From the NCBI RefSeq assembly GCF_000383675.1, contig NZ_KB911821.1, positions 558,001 through 622,000 on the forward strand: DNA of 64,000 nucleotides. The letters are read 5' to 3'. Shown here piece by piece: positions 45,877 through 54,858 of the stretch. Source of the stretch: Terracoccus sp. 273MFTsu3.1 (GTDB lineage Bacteria; Actinomycetota; Actinomycetes; Actinomycetales; Dermatophilaceae). Within the stretch, counting starts at the first letter, position 1. The number at the start of each line of letters is the position of its first letter. Both the position numbers and the translations under genes were made by a program. The notes beneath the pieces were generated by a model. That model was not told where the DNA came from. It ran no database searches and was given only the letters and a program-made list of their open reading frames with translations.

Positions 45877-46753
45877 CGTCGCGCTCCGGTGGGGTGGTCT
45901 CGTAGCCGGTGGGCTCGAGGCCGGCCCAGTCGGACTTCTCGGGGCCCATCTGCTGGCCCTCGGGGCAGTGCGCCCGGAAGTCGCACCACGAGCAGATCGC
46001 CGACGTGCGGGGCGCGAACCTCGTCGACTCGACGCCGAGCTCCTTGAACTCGGCGTCCGCGCGGCGCAGGTCGGAGGCGATCGACTCGGCCTCGGCGATC
46101 TTGCGCGCCAGCGACTCGTCGGTGTGCTCGTGCGCGGCGATCGTGCCGGAGGGCACGTGGTGCAGCTCGACCCGGTGGCACGGCCGGCGGAACATCCGGG
46201 AGGCCGCGACGGCATACAGCGCGAGGGGCAGCGAGGTGCGCGCGTCGTCGTCGGTGGGGACCTGGCGGCCCGTCTTGTAGTCGACGACGACGAGCTCGCC
46301 CTCGCGGTCGTCGAGCCGGTCGATGCGGCCGGTGATGGCGACCTCGTCGGTCTTGAGCGAGACGCTGCGCTCGATGCCGACGGGCTGGTTGTCGCGGTCG
46401 CTCGTGCGGAGGTAGTCGGTGACGGCGTCGCGGACCCGCAGCCGCCATCCGGCGGACTGCTCGGGGTCGCGGAAGCCGACGTCGATCCACGACGAGCGGA
46501 CGAGCTCGGCGACGCCGGCCGGCGTCCGCTGGCCGACCGGGAGGTCCCAGAAGTCGCGGAGGGCGTTGTGGGTCGCGATGCCGACCGAGGTGTGGGCGCG
46601 CTGCGGGCGGGCCTGCGGGCGTGGTCGGTCGAGGTACTGCATGCGGTAGCGCCGCGGGCAGTCGAGCCAGGCGAGCAGCCGTGACGGCGAGCCGGAGTAG
46701 AGCGGTGTGGGCATGCCCGCAAAGGTCGTCTGCTCAGCCGGTCCCATCGTCAC
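45869..46753 (-). CDS. RecB-like PD-(D/E)XK exonuclease with Fe-S cysteines
   Basis: Protein of 294 aa made only of a RecB/Cas4-type nuclease domain. Motifs are YSGSPSRLLAWLDCPRRY (N-terminal Cys), AITGRIDRLD, LVVVDYKTGRQ, and the C-terminal Cys triplet in CSWCDFRAHC, which with the first Cys can hold a 4Fe-4S cluster. It is probably a stand-alone exonuclease. There is no CRISPR array or cas gene near, so Cas4 is unlikely. The GTG at 46753 or ATG at 46747 may start it. Confidence 0.85.
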   Translation of the reverse strand: MTMGPAEQTTFAGMPTPLYSGSPSRLLAWLDCPRRYRMQYLDRPRPQARPQRAHTSVGIATHNALRDFWDLPVGQRTPAGVAELVRSSWIDVGFRDPEQSAGWRLRVRDAVTDYLRTSDRDNQPVGIERSVSLKTDEVAITGRIDRLDDREGELVVVDYKTGRQVPTDDDARTSLPLALYAVAASRMFRRPCHRVELHHVPSGTIAAHEHTDESLARKIAEAESIASDLRRADAEFKELGVESTRFAPRTSAICSWCDFRAHCPEGQQMGPEKSDWAGLEPTGYETTPPERDDA

Positions 46754-46805
46754 GCCGACACCCTACGACCCGCCGGCGACATCCACGCGACGACGTCCCC
46801 ACCCG

Positions 46806-47744
46806 TCAGTGGTTGCGGGAGGCGACGCGGTCGAGGCGGGCCGCAGCGGCCCGGAACTCGCGCTCGAGCTCGTCCACGACGTCGGCGACCGGGGTCACCG
46901 ACCGGATGCTCTGGAGCCCTTGCCCGGCCGCCCACAGCTGCGACCACTTCTTCGCCGGTGACTGCGCGGCGTCGTAGCTGCGGACACCGTCGTGCACGAG
47001 GTGGTCGGGGTCGAGGCCGTGAGCCTGCAGGCTCGGCCGGAGCCAGGACGCATCGGCTCCCGTGATGCCGTCGCTGACGACGAGGTCGTCGGGGCCGTGC
47101 GCGACGACCATCTGCTTGTAGTCGTCGGCGGCCCGGCTCTCCGTCGTCGCGAGGAAGCGGGTGCCCATGTAGACGAGGTCGGCGCCGGCGGCCACGGCGC
47201 CCGCGACGCCGGCACCGTCCGCGATGCCCCCGCCCACGGTGACGAGGCCGTCGAAGAGGTCGCGCACCGCCGAGACGAACGCGAAGGGCGAGAGGTGGCC
47301 GGTGTGTCCGCCTGCTCCGGCGCTGATGCAGGCGAGACCGTCGACGCCCGCCGCGATCGCCTTGCGGGCGAGGACGAGGTCGATGACGTCGGCCACGACG
47401 AGCCCGCCGTACGCCTTGACGGTGTCGATGACCGGCCGCGGCGAGCCGAGGGCGGTGATGACGACGGGCGGCCGGTGCGCCGCGACGAGGGCGAGGTCGT
47501 CGGCCAGGCGCGTGTTGCTCCGGTGCGTGACGAGGTTGACGGCCCACGGTGCGTCTCCCGACCCGGACGCGATGGCCCCGAGCCACTCGTCGAGCTGTTC
47601 GGGCGTGCGGCAGTTCTGCGTCGGGAATGCCCCGAGGATGCCCGCCCGGGCCGCGGCGACGACGAGCTCGGGCCCCGAGACGAGGAACATCGGCGCCGCC
47701 ACGACGGGCAGCCGCAGCGCCGCGAGCAGCTCCTGCGGCGTCAC
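46806..47744 (-). CDS. NAD(P)H-dependent flavin oxidoreductase / nitronate monooxygenase-like
   Basis: Protein of 312 aa with the FMN TIM-barrel of the NMO/2-nitropropane dioxygenase family: VVAAPMFLVSGPELV, GAGGHTGHLSPFAFV, VGGGIADGAG and ADLVYMGTRFLAT. Many members are quinone reductases or flavin enoyl reductases rather than nitronate oxidases, so the substrate is open. GTG 47744 overlaps the ligase stop by 4 bases, placing it in the catabolic block as the ligase's partner. Confidence 0.83.
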   Translation of the reverse strand: MTPQELLAALRLPVVAAPMFLVSGPELVVAAARAGILGAFPTQNCRTPEQLDEWLGAIASGSGDAPWAVNLVTHRSNTRLADDLALVAAHRPPVVITALGSPRPVIDTVKAYGGLVVADVIDLVLARKAIAAGVDGLACISAGAGGHTGHLSPFAFVSAVRDLFDGLVTVGGGIADGAGVAGAVAAGADLVYMGTRFLATTESRAADDYKQMVVAHGPDDLVVSDGITGADASWLRPSLQAHGLDPDHLVHDGVRSYDAAQSPAKKWSQLWAAGQGLQSIRSVTPVADVVDELEREFRAAAARLDRVASRNH

Positions 47745-49516
47745 CCGCTCGCCCCCGGCGTCCCTGCTCCGCCACCGCCCTGGAGCTCGCGGACCGCGGG
47801 CGCGTCCGGCTGCCGCAGCAGCCGCTTGAGCACCTTGCCGACGGGGTTGCGGGGCAGCTCCTCGCGCACCTCGAGCCGCTCGGGCAGCTTGAACGAGGCG
47901 ATGCTCCGCTCGCGGAGCCAGGCCACGAGCGACTCGAGCGTCAGCGACTCCCCGGGGCGGAGCACGACGACGGCCGCGACACGCTCGCCCAGCCGCTCGT
48001 CAGGGTCGCCGATGACGGCGACGTCGGCGACCGCCGGGTGGTCGGCGATGAGTCCTTCGAGCTCGGCCGGGGCGATGTTCATGCCGCCGCGGATCACCTG
48101 GTCGCGGGCCCGGTCGAGGTAGCGGAGGAACTGCCCGCGGTCCCCCGCGATCTCGAAGAGGTCGCCGGTGCGCAGGTAGCCCCGGTCGTCGAAGGGGCTC
48201 GGCAGGTCCTCGCCGTGGAGGTAGCCGGCGAAGACGCTCGGCCCGCTGATGTGCAGCTCCCCGGGGTGGCCGGGCTCGGTGACGTCCTCGCCGGTGACGA
48301 TGTCGACGAGCCGGGTGTCGGTCCAGTCGCCGGCCCGGGTCGACCACGTGACCCCCGGCGCGCCGAAGCGCGGGAAGTACTGCGCGCGGTCGTCGGGGTC
48401 GGGGAAGTCGACGGGACTCGACAGCAGGCCGATCCCCTCGTTGGACCCGAAGAAGTTGATGACACTGATGCCGTGCCGCTCCTGCCAGCCGCGCACCATC
48501 GCCGGCTGCAGCGGCGCCGAGCCGGAGCCGATGCGGGTCAGGCTGCTGACGTCGACCGTCGCCATGAGCGCCTCGTTGCCGAGCAGCATCCACAGCAGCG
48601 CGGGAGGGGCGCACGTGTAGGTGGCGCGCTCGGCGGCGACCTGACCGAGGAACGTCGGCAGGTCGAAGGGGTGGTGCTGCACGAGGACGCAGCCGGTGAG
48701 CAGCCACGGCAGGAACATCCCGCTGATGCCGGCCATGTTGATCATCGGGAAGGGGTTGAGCAGCACGTCGTCGACCGTCACCTGCGGCGCCTCGGTGGTC
48801 GCGACGCCGACGGCGAGCCAGTCCATGTGGCAGCGCGGCACGCCCTTCGGCGCGCTCTCGGTGCCCGACGTCCAGCAGATCGTCACGGCGTCGTTGGCCT
48901 CGTTGGGGTCGGCGGCGGCGCGTGCCTCGACCGCCTCGCGGTCCGCGTCCGTCGCGGGACGCGGGTGCCACACACGGATACCGATGGGCACGTCGGCCGT
49001 CTCCTCCTCGGGGCCGTACGCGACGACGGCCCGCACCGACTCCACGCCCCCGAGCGCCGTGGCCGCGTCCACGACGAGGGACCGGTCGCCGAACCGGGCG
49101 CTGCTGAGGTATGCCGTGACGGCGGCCCTCGCGCACATGGCGGCCACCTCGCGCTCGCGCAGCTGCACGGGCATCGGCGACACGACGACGCCGATGCGCC
49201 AGGCCGCGAGGTAGACCTCGACGAGCTCGACCGAGTTGGCGAGCTGGACCCCGACCACGTCACCTCGGACGAGCCCGAGCGACAGCAGCCGCGCGGCCAG
49301 GGCCGTCACCTCGTCGTCGAGCTCGCGCCACGTCAGCCGTCGCGGCGCCGAGCCGAGCAGCGCCTCGCGGTTGGCGGGGTCGACGACGGCGAGGGCGTCG
49401 CCGCGGGCGCGTACCCGCTCGGCGAAGAGCCCGTCGAGGGTGTCCTCGCCCCACCATCCCCGGGCGCGGTAGTCGGCGACCTTCACCGGCGCGTGCAGTC
49501 CCCGTGCGTTCGCCAT
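47741..49516 (-). CDS. Acyl-CoA ligase (AMP-forming)
   Basis: Protein of 591 aa of the ANL superfamily. The ATP motif is CWTSGTESAPKG, then FFGSNEG (A5), YLRTGDLFEI, RDQVIRGGMNIAPAELE, and the catalytic-lysine region PRNPVGKVLKRLL (A10). It activates a carboxylic acid as an acyl-CoA; the acid is unknown but may be the product of the neighbouring oxygenase. ATG 49516 has AAGGAG upstream. It starts an operon with the flavin oxidoreductase and is separated from the HxlR gene by 115 bp with a TACGTGTACG element. Confidence 0.88.
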   Translation of the reverse strand: MANARGLHAPVKVADYRARGWWGEDTLDGLFAERVRARGDALAVVDPANREALLGSAPRRLTWRELDDEVTALAARLLSLGLVRGDVVGVQLANSVELVEVYLAAWRIGVVVSPMPVQLREREVAAMCARAAVTAYLSSARFGDRSLVVDAATALGGVESVRAVVAYGPEEETADVPIGIRVWHPRPATDADREAVEARAAADPNEANDAVTICWTSGTESAPKGVPRCHMDWLAVGVATTEAPQVTVDDVLLNPFPMINMAGISGMFLPWLLTGCVLVQHHPFDLPTFLGQVAAERATYTCAPPALLWMLLGNEALMATVDVSSLTRIGSGSAPLQPAMVRGWQERHGISVINFFGSNEGIGLLSSPVDFPDPDDRAQYFPRFGAPGVTWSTRAGDWTDTRLVDIVTGEDVTEPGHPGELHISGPSVFAGYLHGEDLPSPFDDRGYLRTGDLFEIAGDRGQFLRYLDRARDQVIRGGMNIAPAELEGLIADHPAVADVAVIGDPDERLGERVAAVVVLRPGESLTLESLVAWLRERSIASFKLPERLEVREELPRNPVGKVLKRLLRQPDAPAVRELQGGGGAGTPGASG

Positions 49517-49631
49517 GGCTCGGCGCTCCTTCGTGGTTCGGCGTGAGGTGGTCACTGCGAGATCTACGTGTACGTGTGCCTGGGCTGACGTGCGGCTGTG
49601 GGTCTGTCTTCTCGGGAGTGGCTGGTCGCCG

Positions 49632-50636
49632 CTACCGGTCGGACCGGCGGTGCGCGCGTGGCACGACCTCGATGTCGCTGCCGTGGAGGTCCGCCGAGCA
49701 CTGGTCGCAGGCGAGCGCTACGGCGAGCGCGGCGCCGCACGGCACGTGCCGCTGGACGAGCGCGGGGCCCTCCTCGGCGGCATACCAGTGCTGTGCCCAG
49801 TCGATGGCCACGGCGACCACCGGGTAGAAGGCGTGGCCCTTGTCGGTGAGGTGGTACTCGGCGCGGCCGTCGGCTCCGCTCGTCCGGCGGCCCCTGGCCT
49901 CGAGCACGCCGATGTCGCAGAAGGCGCGCAGCCGCTCGGCGACGAGGCTCGGCGGCGCACCGAGGGCCTCCTCGAAGTCCCCGAAGCGCGTCAGCCCGCG
50001 TAGGGAGGCACCGATGAGGGCGGAGGACCACCGGTTGCCGAAGATCGCCATCGTCTCGGGAAAGAGTCCGGCGGAGGTCCGGTCCACGCGAGGGTCGGAG
50101 CGCCGCCGCGTCGTCGACTCCGGGACGGACCGCTCCCAGGAGCCGCTCGGCCCCCACTCGGCGTGGACGTCGCCGGAGCGCACGACCTCGCGGCAGCTCG
50201 TGCACGTCAGGACCGGTGCGAAGTTCTGGCCGCAGAGGGCGTGGCGCATCGCCGGCAGGGTCGCGGCGTGCCGCGGCACCCAGCGTCGCTCCCAGTCCCA
50301 GATCGCGATGGTGACCGGCCACAGCCCTCGGCCCCGCTGCGTCAGGACGTACTCGGCCCGCACCGGCCGCTCCTGGTAGACGACGCGGCGCAGCAGTCCC
50401 TCGCGCTCCATCGTCGCGAGTCGCGAGGTGAGGACGGCGTTCGAGATGGCGACCTCGTCGAGGAACTGGCCGTAGCGGGTCGTGCCTCGCAGCGCCCGCT
50501 GGAGGATGAGGAGGGTCCACTCGTCGCCGAGCAGCCCGAGCATGCGGCCGATGGCGTTCGTCGACCCGGCATCGAGCCGGGTGGGCACGGTGCCGGGGTC
50601 GACGTCGTCGACCACCGGCTCAGAGACCGATCGCAT
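49632..50636 (-). CDS. Duplicated HxlR-type regulator with two zinc-ribbon-like tails
   Basis: Protein of 334 aa containing two HxlR winged-helix units. Unit 1: MLGLLGDEWTLLILQRAL, VLTSRLATMEREGLLRRV, followed by a CTSC pair. Unit 2: MAIFGNRWSSALIGASL, LVAERLRAFCDIGVLEAR, followed by CDQC. HxlR proteins act as dimers, so a fused tandem could bind DNA as a monomer. It overlaps the end of the oxygenase gene by 17 bases, and is probably the local regulator of the oxygenase/thiolase operon. Confidence 0.85.
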   Translation of the reverse strand: MRSVSEPVVDDVDPGTVPTRLDAGSTNAIGRMLGLLGDEWTLLILQRALRGTTRYGQFLDEVAISNAVLTSRLATMEREGLLRRVVYQERPVRAEYVLTQRGRGLWPVTIAIWDWERRWVPRHAATLPAMRHALCGQNFAPVLTCTSCREVVRSGDVHAEWGPSGSWERSVPESTTRRRSDPRVDRTSAGLFPETMAIFGNRWSSALIGASLRGLTRFGDFEEALGAPPSLVAERLRAFCDIGVLEARGRRTSGADGRAEYHLTDKGHAFYPVVAVAIDWAQHWYAAEEGPALVQRHVPCGAALAVALACDQCSADLHGSDIEVVPRAHRRSDR

Positions 50637-52137
50637 CCGCTGCCGTGTCCGCCGTGTTCCACCGTCGCAGCTCCGAACCGGGGGCCCACGTGGAGTGGGT
50701 GCCGCTCGAGATCCGCTCGGGCAGCCGGAGCTTGCACACCGGTCCGTCGGAGACCCGTGCCGCGTCGAACACGACGCAGTAGGAGGCGTCGTCGTTCATG
50801 TCGGTCGTCAGGGTCACGAGGTAGCCGTCGTCCTCGGCGGCGCTGCCGATGCGCGGCGCCATCGCGGTCTCGCTGCCGAAGACGTTGTCCCCGAAGGAGT
50901 ACCGCTCCTCCGTGCCTGAGTGGAGGTCGTGCTTGACGAGACCGTCGAAGAGGAACCATGCGGGCTTGCCCGTAGCGGCGTAGGCATACCGGTACTTCCC
51001 ACCGGCGTACGAGCCGTTCATCATGCCGAACTCGGTGATGCTGTCGGAGAGCGGCGACTCGGTGACGAGGCCGGTGCGGAGGTTGAGCCGCCAGCGGTGC
51101 AGACGTGCCTGCATGCGGTCGAGGGCGAGGAAGCGGAAGGCCCGCTCCCACCGGTTGCCCATGCCGTTGTCCTGCGGCTCGGGGTCGCCCTGGAAGAAGC
51201 CGTCGAGGACGATCTCGTCGCCGTCCTCGTAGGCGTTGACGAAGTGCAGGACGTACGTCGGGTCGGCCTCGAACCACCGGATGTCGCTCGTCCGACCGCG
51301 CCGCGGGATGACGGCGAAGCGGCTCGGCATGTCACGGTGGAAGCGCGCGACGTGTGCGCCCTTGGCAAGGGCCTCGGGCTCCCAGAAGAGCGGGAAGTCG
51401 TTGAGGACCACGTAGTTCTCGGTGAAGGCCATGTCGTGCGGCAGCCGCGGCCCCGGCAGGGGGACGTCGACGTAGTGGACGAGGTCGTCCGCCTCGTCGA
51501 CGACGCCGTAGTGCATGTACGGCGCCTCCTTGCTGTAGTTGAAGAAGAGGAGCTCGCCCGTGCGGTCGTCGACCTTCGGGTGTGCCGAGACGCCCCAGTC
51601 GAAGGGGAAGCGGCCGTTCCACGTCGCCTTGCCGAGGGTCTCGGCCGACATCGGGTCGACGCGGTAGAGGTCACCGCACTGGTAGAAGCTCGTCAGGGCG
51701 GTGCCACGGTGGACGATGACGTCGGTCGACGACGCGTCCTTCATCTGGCGGCGGGCGCCCCAGCCGTCCTCGCGGAGCGAGAGGTAGGGCGGCTCGGCGA
51801 GACCGGCCCACAGCGACTGTCCTGCCTCCTGCTCGGCGAGGAAGCCGTCCGTGCGCACGAACCGGTTGCGGTAGAAGGCCTTTCCGTCCCGGAAGCCGAC
51901 GACGTGGACCATCCCGTCACCGTCGAACGGGTGGTAGTGCTTGAGCGACGGATGGACGGGGTTCTCCGTGTTCCGGAGGTAGACGCCGTCGAGGTCGGCC
52001 GGCACCTCGCCCTCGACGACGTCGAGGTCCTCCGCCCTCCACTCGGTCGTCTGCGGCTGCCACGGACCGGTGCGGTAGGGGTGGTCGTCGTCCGCGGGCA
52101 GGGTCGAGAGCATCCGACCGACGATGTCGACATCCAT
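50620..52137 (-). CDS. Carotenoid/stilbene-cleavage-type oxygenase (RPE65 family)
   Basis: Protein of 505 aa. Non-haem iron beta-propeller dioxygenase. Four candidate iron His ligands are seen in SAHPKVD, LPHDMAFT, VLHFVNAYEDG and GTHSTWAP, matching the four-His pattern. Other landmarks are YLRNTENP, HPFDGDGMVH and KVDDRTGELLFF. Family enzymes cleave an alkene bond in carotenoids, lignostilbenes or isoeugenol-like phenylpropenes. There are no carotenoid-synthesis genes here, and the ligase and thiolases point to aromatic side-chain catabolism. It lies between the thiolase gene and the HxlR gene on one strand. Confidence 0.87.
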   Translation of the reverse strand: MDVDIVGRMLSTLPADDDHPYRTGPWQPQTTEWRAEDLDVVEGEVPADLDGVYLRNTENPVHPSLKHYHPFDGDGMVHVVGFRDGKAFYRNRFVRTDGFLAEQEAGQSLWAGLAEPPYLSLREDGWGARRQMKDASSTDVIVHRGTALTSFYQCGDLYRVDPMSAETLGKATWNGRFPFDWGVSAHPKVDDRTGELLFFNYSKEAPYMHYGVVDEADDLVHYVDVPLPGPRLPHDMAFTENYVVLNDFPLFWEPEALAKGAHVARFHRDMPSRFAVIPRRGRTSDIRWFEADPTYVLHFVNAYEDGDEIVLDGFFQGDPEPQDNGMGNRWERAFRFLALDRMQARLHRWRLNLRTGLVTESPLSDSITEFGMMNGSYAGGKYRYAYAATGKPAWFLFDGLVKHDLHSGTEERYSFGDNVFGSETAMAPRIGSAAEDDGYLVTLTTDMNDDASYCVVFDAARVSDGPVCKLRLPERISSGTHSTWAPGSELRRWNTADTAADAIGL

Positions 52138-52185
52138 TCGGGTCTCCTTGGCTCGCAGTGGTTTCCGTGGTTCGGGAGTTCGCGT

Positions 52186-53436
52186 TCAGTCGGCGACGGC
52201 GCCGACCACGAGGCTGACGGTGGTGGCGGTGCTGCCCCCGAAGTTGAGCGTGCCGAAGGTGCGGGCACCCTCGACCTGGTAGTCACCGGCGGTGCCGCTG
52301 ACCTGCTTGGCCGCGTCGACGAGCATTCGGATGCCACTGGCTCCCACCGGGTGCCCGCCGCCGATGAGCCCACCGCTCGGGTTGATGGGCAGGCGACCAC
52401 CGAGGGCGATGGAGCCGTCCTCGACGGCCTTCCACGACTCCCCCGGGCCGGTGAGGCCGATGTGGTCGATGGCGAGGTACTCGGTCGGGGTGAAGCAGTC
52501 GTGCACCTCGAAGCCGTCGAGGTCCTCGAGGGTGACGTGGGCCCGGTCGAACGCGTCGGTCACGGCCAGCCGCACGTGGGGCAGGACGTAGAGCTCGTCG
52601 CGGTCTCGGTCGAGCTTCTGGCGGAGCCCGAGGCCGACGGTTCGGTGGCCCCAGCCCTCGACGCACGCGACCGGTCGGCGTCCCGGGTGGTCACGGAGCC
52701 AGGTGTCGGAGACGAGGACCACCCCGGCGGCCCCGTCGGTGACCTGGCTGCAGTCGTAGCGGCGGATCCGGCCCTCGACCACGGGGTTCCGCGTCTCGTC
52801 CGTGGCGTCGGGACCGGTGAGGTCCGGGACGTCCCATCCGCGTGTCTGCGCGTGGGGGTTGCGCCCGGCGTTCGCGAGGTTGAGCGCGGCGATGGCGCGC
52901 AGGTGGGCGTCGTCGAGACCGTGGCGCCGGTCGTACTCGTCGGCGATGGCGCTGAAGACGTGCGGCCACATGAAGCGGGCGCCCTCCCCGTCGTGCCCCA
53001 CCCAGGCGGCGGCGCCGAGGTGCGTGGCTGCCTCGTCGCCAGGCACGGTCTTCTCGAGCTCGACGCCGAGCACGAGGGCGCAGTCGTAGTGCCCGGCCCT
53101 GAGGTCGGCCATGGCGGCGAGCAGGGCCACCCCGCCCGATGCGCACGCGGCCTCGTGCCGCGTGGCGGGCAGGCCCCACAGGTCGGGACGGACCGTCGCC
53201 GGCATGGCACCGAGGTGCCCCTGTCCGGTGAAGAGCTGTCCGAAGGCGTTGGCGACGTGGATGACCTCGACGTCGGCCGCCCCGGTGCGGCTCGCCTCGA
53301 GGGTGCGGTCGACGATCTCGCCGACGAGGTCGGAGACGTCTCGGCCCTCGCGGGTCAGGTGGCGCGCGAAGTCCGTCTGCGAGCCACCGAGCACCCAGAC
53401 CCCCGTCGGGGAGGTGCTCGAGCTGCCGGCCGTCAT
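52186..53436 (-). CDS. SCP2-type thiolase / acyltransferase
   Basis: Protein of 416 aa of the SCPx/SCP2-thiolase branch. The nucleophile is in EAACASGGVALLA (Cys, about residue 96), then FEVHDCFTPTEYLAI, and GGGHPVGASGIRML near the C terminus. It probably carries out the thiolytic cleavage or retro-Claisen step on an acyl-CoA. ATG 53436 follows GGAGG. It is the first gene of an operon (thiolase, oxygenase, HxlR) and divergent from the second thiolase gene. Confidence 0.85.
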   Translation of the reverse strand: MTAGSSSTSPTGVWVLGGSQTDFARHLTREGRDVSDLVGEIVDRTLEASRTGAADVEVIHVANAFGQLFTGQGHLGAMPATVRPDLWGLPATRHEAACASGGVALLAAMADLRAGHYDCALVLGVELEKTVPGDEAATHLGAAAWVGHDGEGARFMWPHVFSAIADEYDRRHGLDDAHLRAIAALNLANAGRNPHAQTRGWDVPDLTGPDATDETRNPVVEGRIRRYDCSQVTDGAAGVVLVSDTWLRDHPGRRPVACVEGWGHRTVGLGLRQKLDRDRDELYVLPHVRLAVTDAFDRAHVTLEDLDGFEVHDCFTPTEYLAIDHIGLTGPGESWKAVEDGSIALGGRLPINPSGGLIGGGHPVGASGIRMLVDAAKQVSGTAGDYQVEGARTFGTLNFGGSTATTVSLVVGAVAD

Positions 53437-53607
53437 GTCCGCCTCCGCTCCCGACGCCGCCGTCGGTGCCCAGCCTTGCCGTTCTCCGGGCACGGTACTA
53501 CAACTAGCAGAGTGACTCGCCGGGTGTGATGATCCGACCCACCCCCGGGCCGGGCGACCCGGAGCGGCGGGTCCCGCACGCTCTGGCAGGACCGATGGGG
53601 AGGATGC

Positions 53608-54837
53608 ATGGGCGACGTCGACGACGCATACGTCCTCGACGTCGTGCGCACGCCCCGGGGTCGCGCCTCCGCCCGCGGATCGCTGCACGGCCTCACCGCC
53701 ATCGACCTCGTCGTGCACCTCCAACGGGCCCTCGTCGAACGCACCGGCATCGACCCGGAGCGCGTCGACGACGTGACGCTGGGCTGCGCGACCCAGGTGG
53801 ACGAGCAGGGCGCCGACCTCGCCCGCACGGCCACCCTCGTCGCCGGCTGGGGCGCCTCCGTGCCCGGCGCCACGCTCAACCGCTTCTGCGCGTCCGGCAT
53901 CGACGCCGTCGGCCAGACCGCCGCCCGGGTGCGCGCCGGCGACCTCGGGCTCGCCGTCGCCGGGGGCGTCGAGAGCGTGTCGCGCGTGCCGATGTTCGCC
54001 GACCGCGGCGCGTTGTATGCCGACCCGGCACTGGTGCGCCGGCTCGGCTCGGTCCACATGGGCATCGCTGCAGACCTCAACGCGACGCTCGAGGGCTTCA
54101 CCCGCGAGCAGCTCGACGCCTACGCCCTCGAGACGCAGGCCAAGGCGACCCGGGCCCGCGCGGAGGGTGCCTTCGCCCGATCGCTCGTCCCGGTCCCGGC
54201 CGACGACCGCGGCCCCGGCCTCGACCACGACGAGCTCGTCCGGCCCGGGACGAGCGCCGAGTCGCTGGCGATGCTGGCGCCCGCCTTCGCGCAGCTGGGT
54301 GCGGACGGCCAGGACGCCATCGCGCTGGCGGCGGCGGACGGCATACGCCCCCTCGACCGGATCGACCACCTGCACACGGTGGGCACGTCCCCCGCCGTCG
54401 CTGACGCGGCAGCGCTGGTGCTCATCGGGTCGGCTCGCGCAGCCCGGACGACCGGTCTCGCGCCACGGGCACGGATCGTCTCTGCCGCGTCGACCGCCGT
54501 GGACCCGGTCGTCATGCTCACGGCCGGGCAGTCGGCCGTCGAGCAGGTGCTCGCCCGGGCCGGCCTGTCTCCCAGCGACATCGACGTCTTCGAGTTCGCC
54601 GAGGCCTTCTCGGCGCTGTGCCTGCGCTTCCGTCGCGACCTCGACGCCGGCCCCGACCGGATGAACCCCGACGGCGGCACGATGGCGATGGGTCACGCGT
54701 TCGGCGCCACCGGGGCGATCCTCGTCGGTCAGTGCGTCGAGGCGCTCGAGCGTCGCGGCGGGCGCTGGGGCGTCGCGGCCGTCAGCGGCGCGGCCGGTCT
54801 CGGCACGGCCGTCCTCGTCGAGCGCGTCGACGGCTGA
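53608..54837 (+). CDS. Thiolase II-like acetyl-CoA acyltransferase with altered second Cys site
   Basis: Protein of 409 aa. FadA-like layout: the acyl-binding Cys is in NRFCASGID (Cys94), then DVFEFAEAF, GGTMAMGHAFGATGA, and a C-terminal AVSGAAGLGTAV where CxGxG usually supplies a second catalytic Cys (residue about 392 is Val-Ser here). It should still form the acyl-enzyme, but its mechanism may differ. ATG 53608 is divergent from the SCP2-type thiolase by 170 bp and reads opposite to the rest of the block. Confidence 0.82.
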   Translation: MGDVDDAYVLDVVRTPRGRASARGSLHGLTAIDLVVHLQRALVERTGIDPERVDDVTLGCATQVDEQGADLARTATLVAGWGASVPGATLNRFCASGIDAVGQTAARVRAGDLGLAVAGGVESVSRVPMFADRGALYADPALVRRLGSVHMGIAADLNATLEGFTREQLDAYALETQAKATRARAEGAFARSLVPVPADDRGPGLDHDELVRPGTSAESLAMLAPAFAQLGADGQDAIALAAADGIRPLDRIDHLHTVGTSPAVADAAALVLIGSARAARTTGLAPRARIVSAASTAVDPVVMLTAGQSAVEQVLARAGLSPSDIDVFEFAEAFSALCLRFRRDLDAGPDRMNPDGGTMAMGHAFGATGAILVGQCVEALERRGGRWGVAAVSGAAGLGTAVLVERVDG

Positions 54838-54858
54838 GCGGCATCGGCCCGTCGGCCG

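Noticed and set aside
45869-46753. Cas4 nuclease
   Set aside because: No CRISPR array or other cas genes; the domain is equally typical of stand-alone RecB-like exonucleases.
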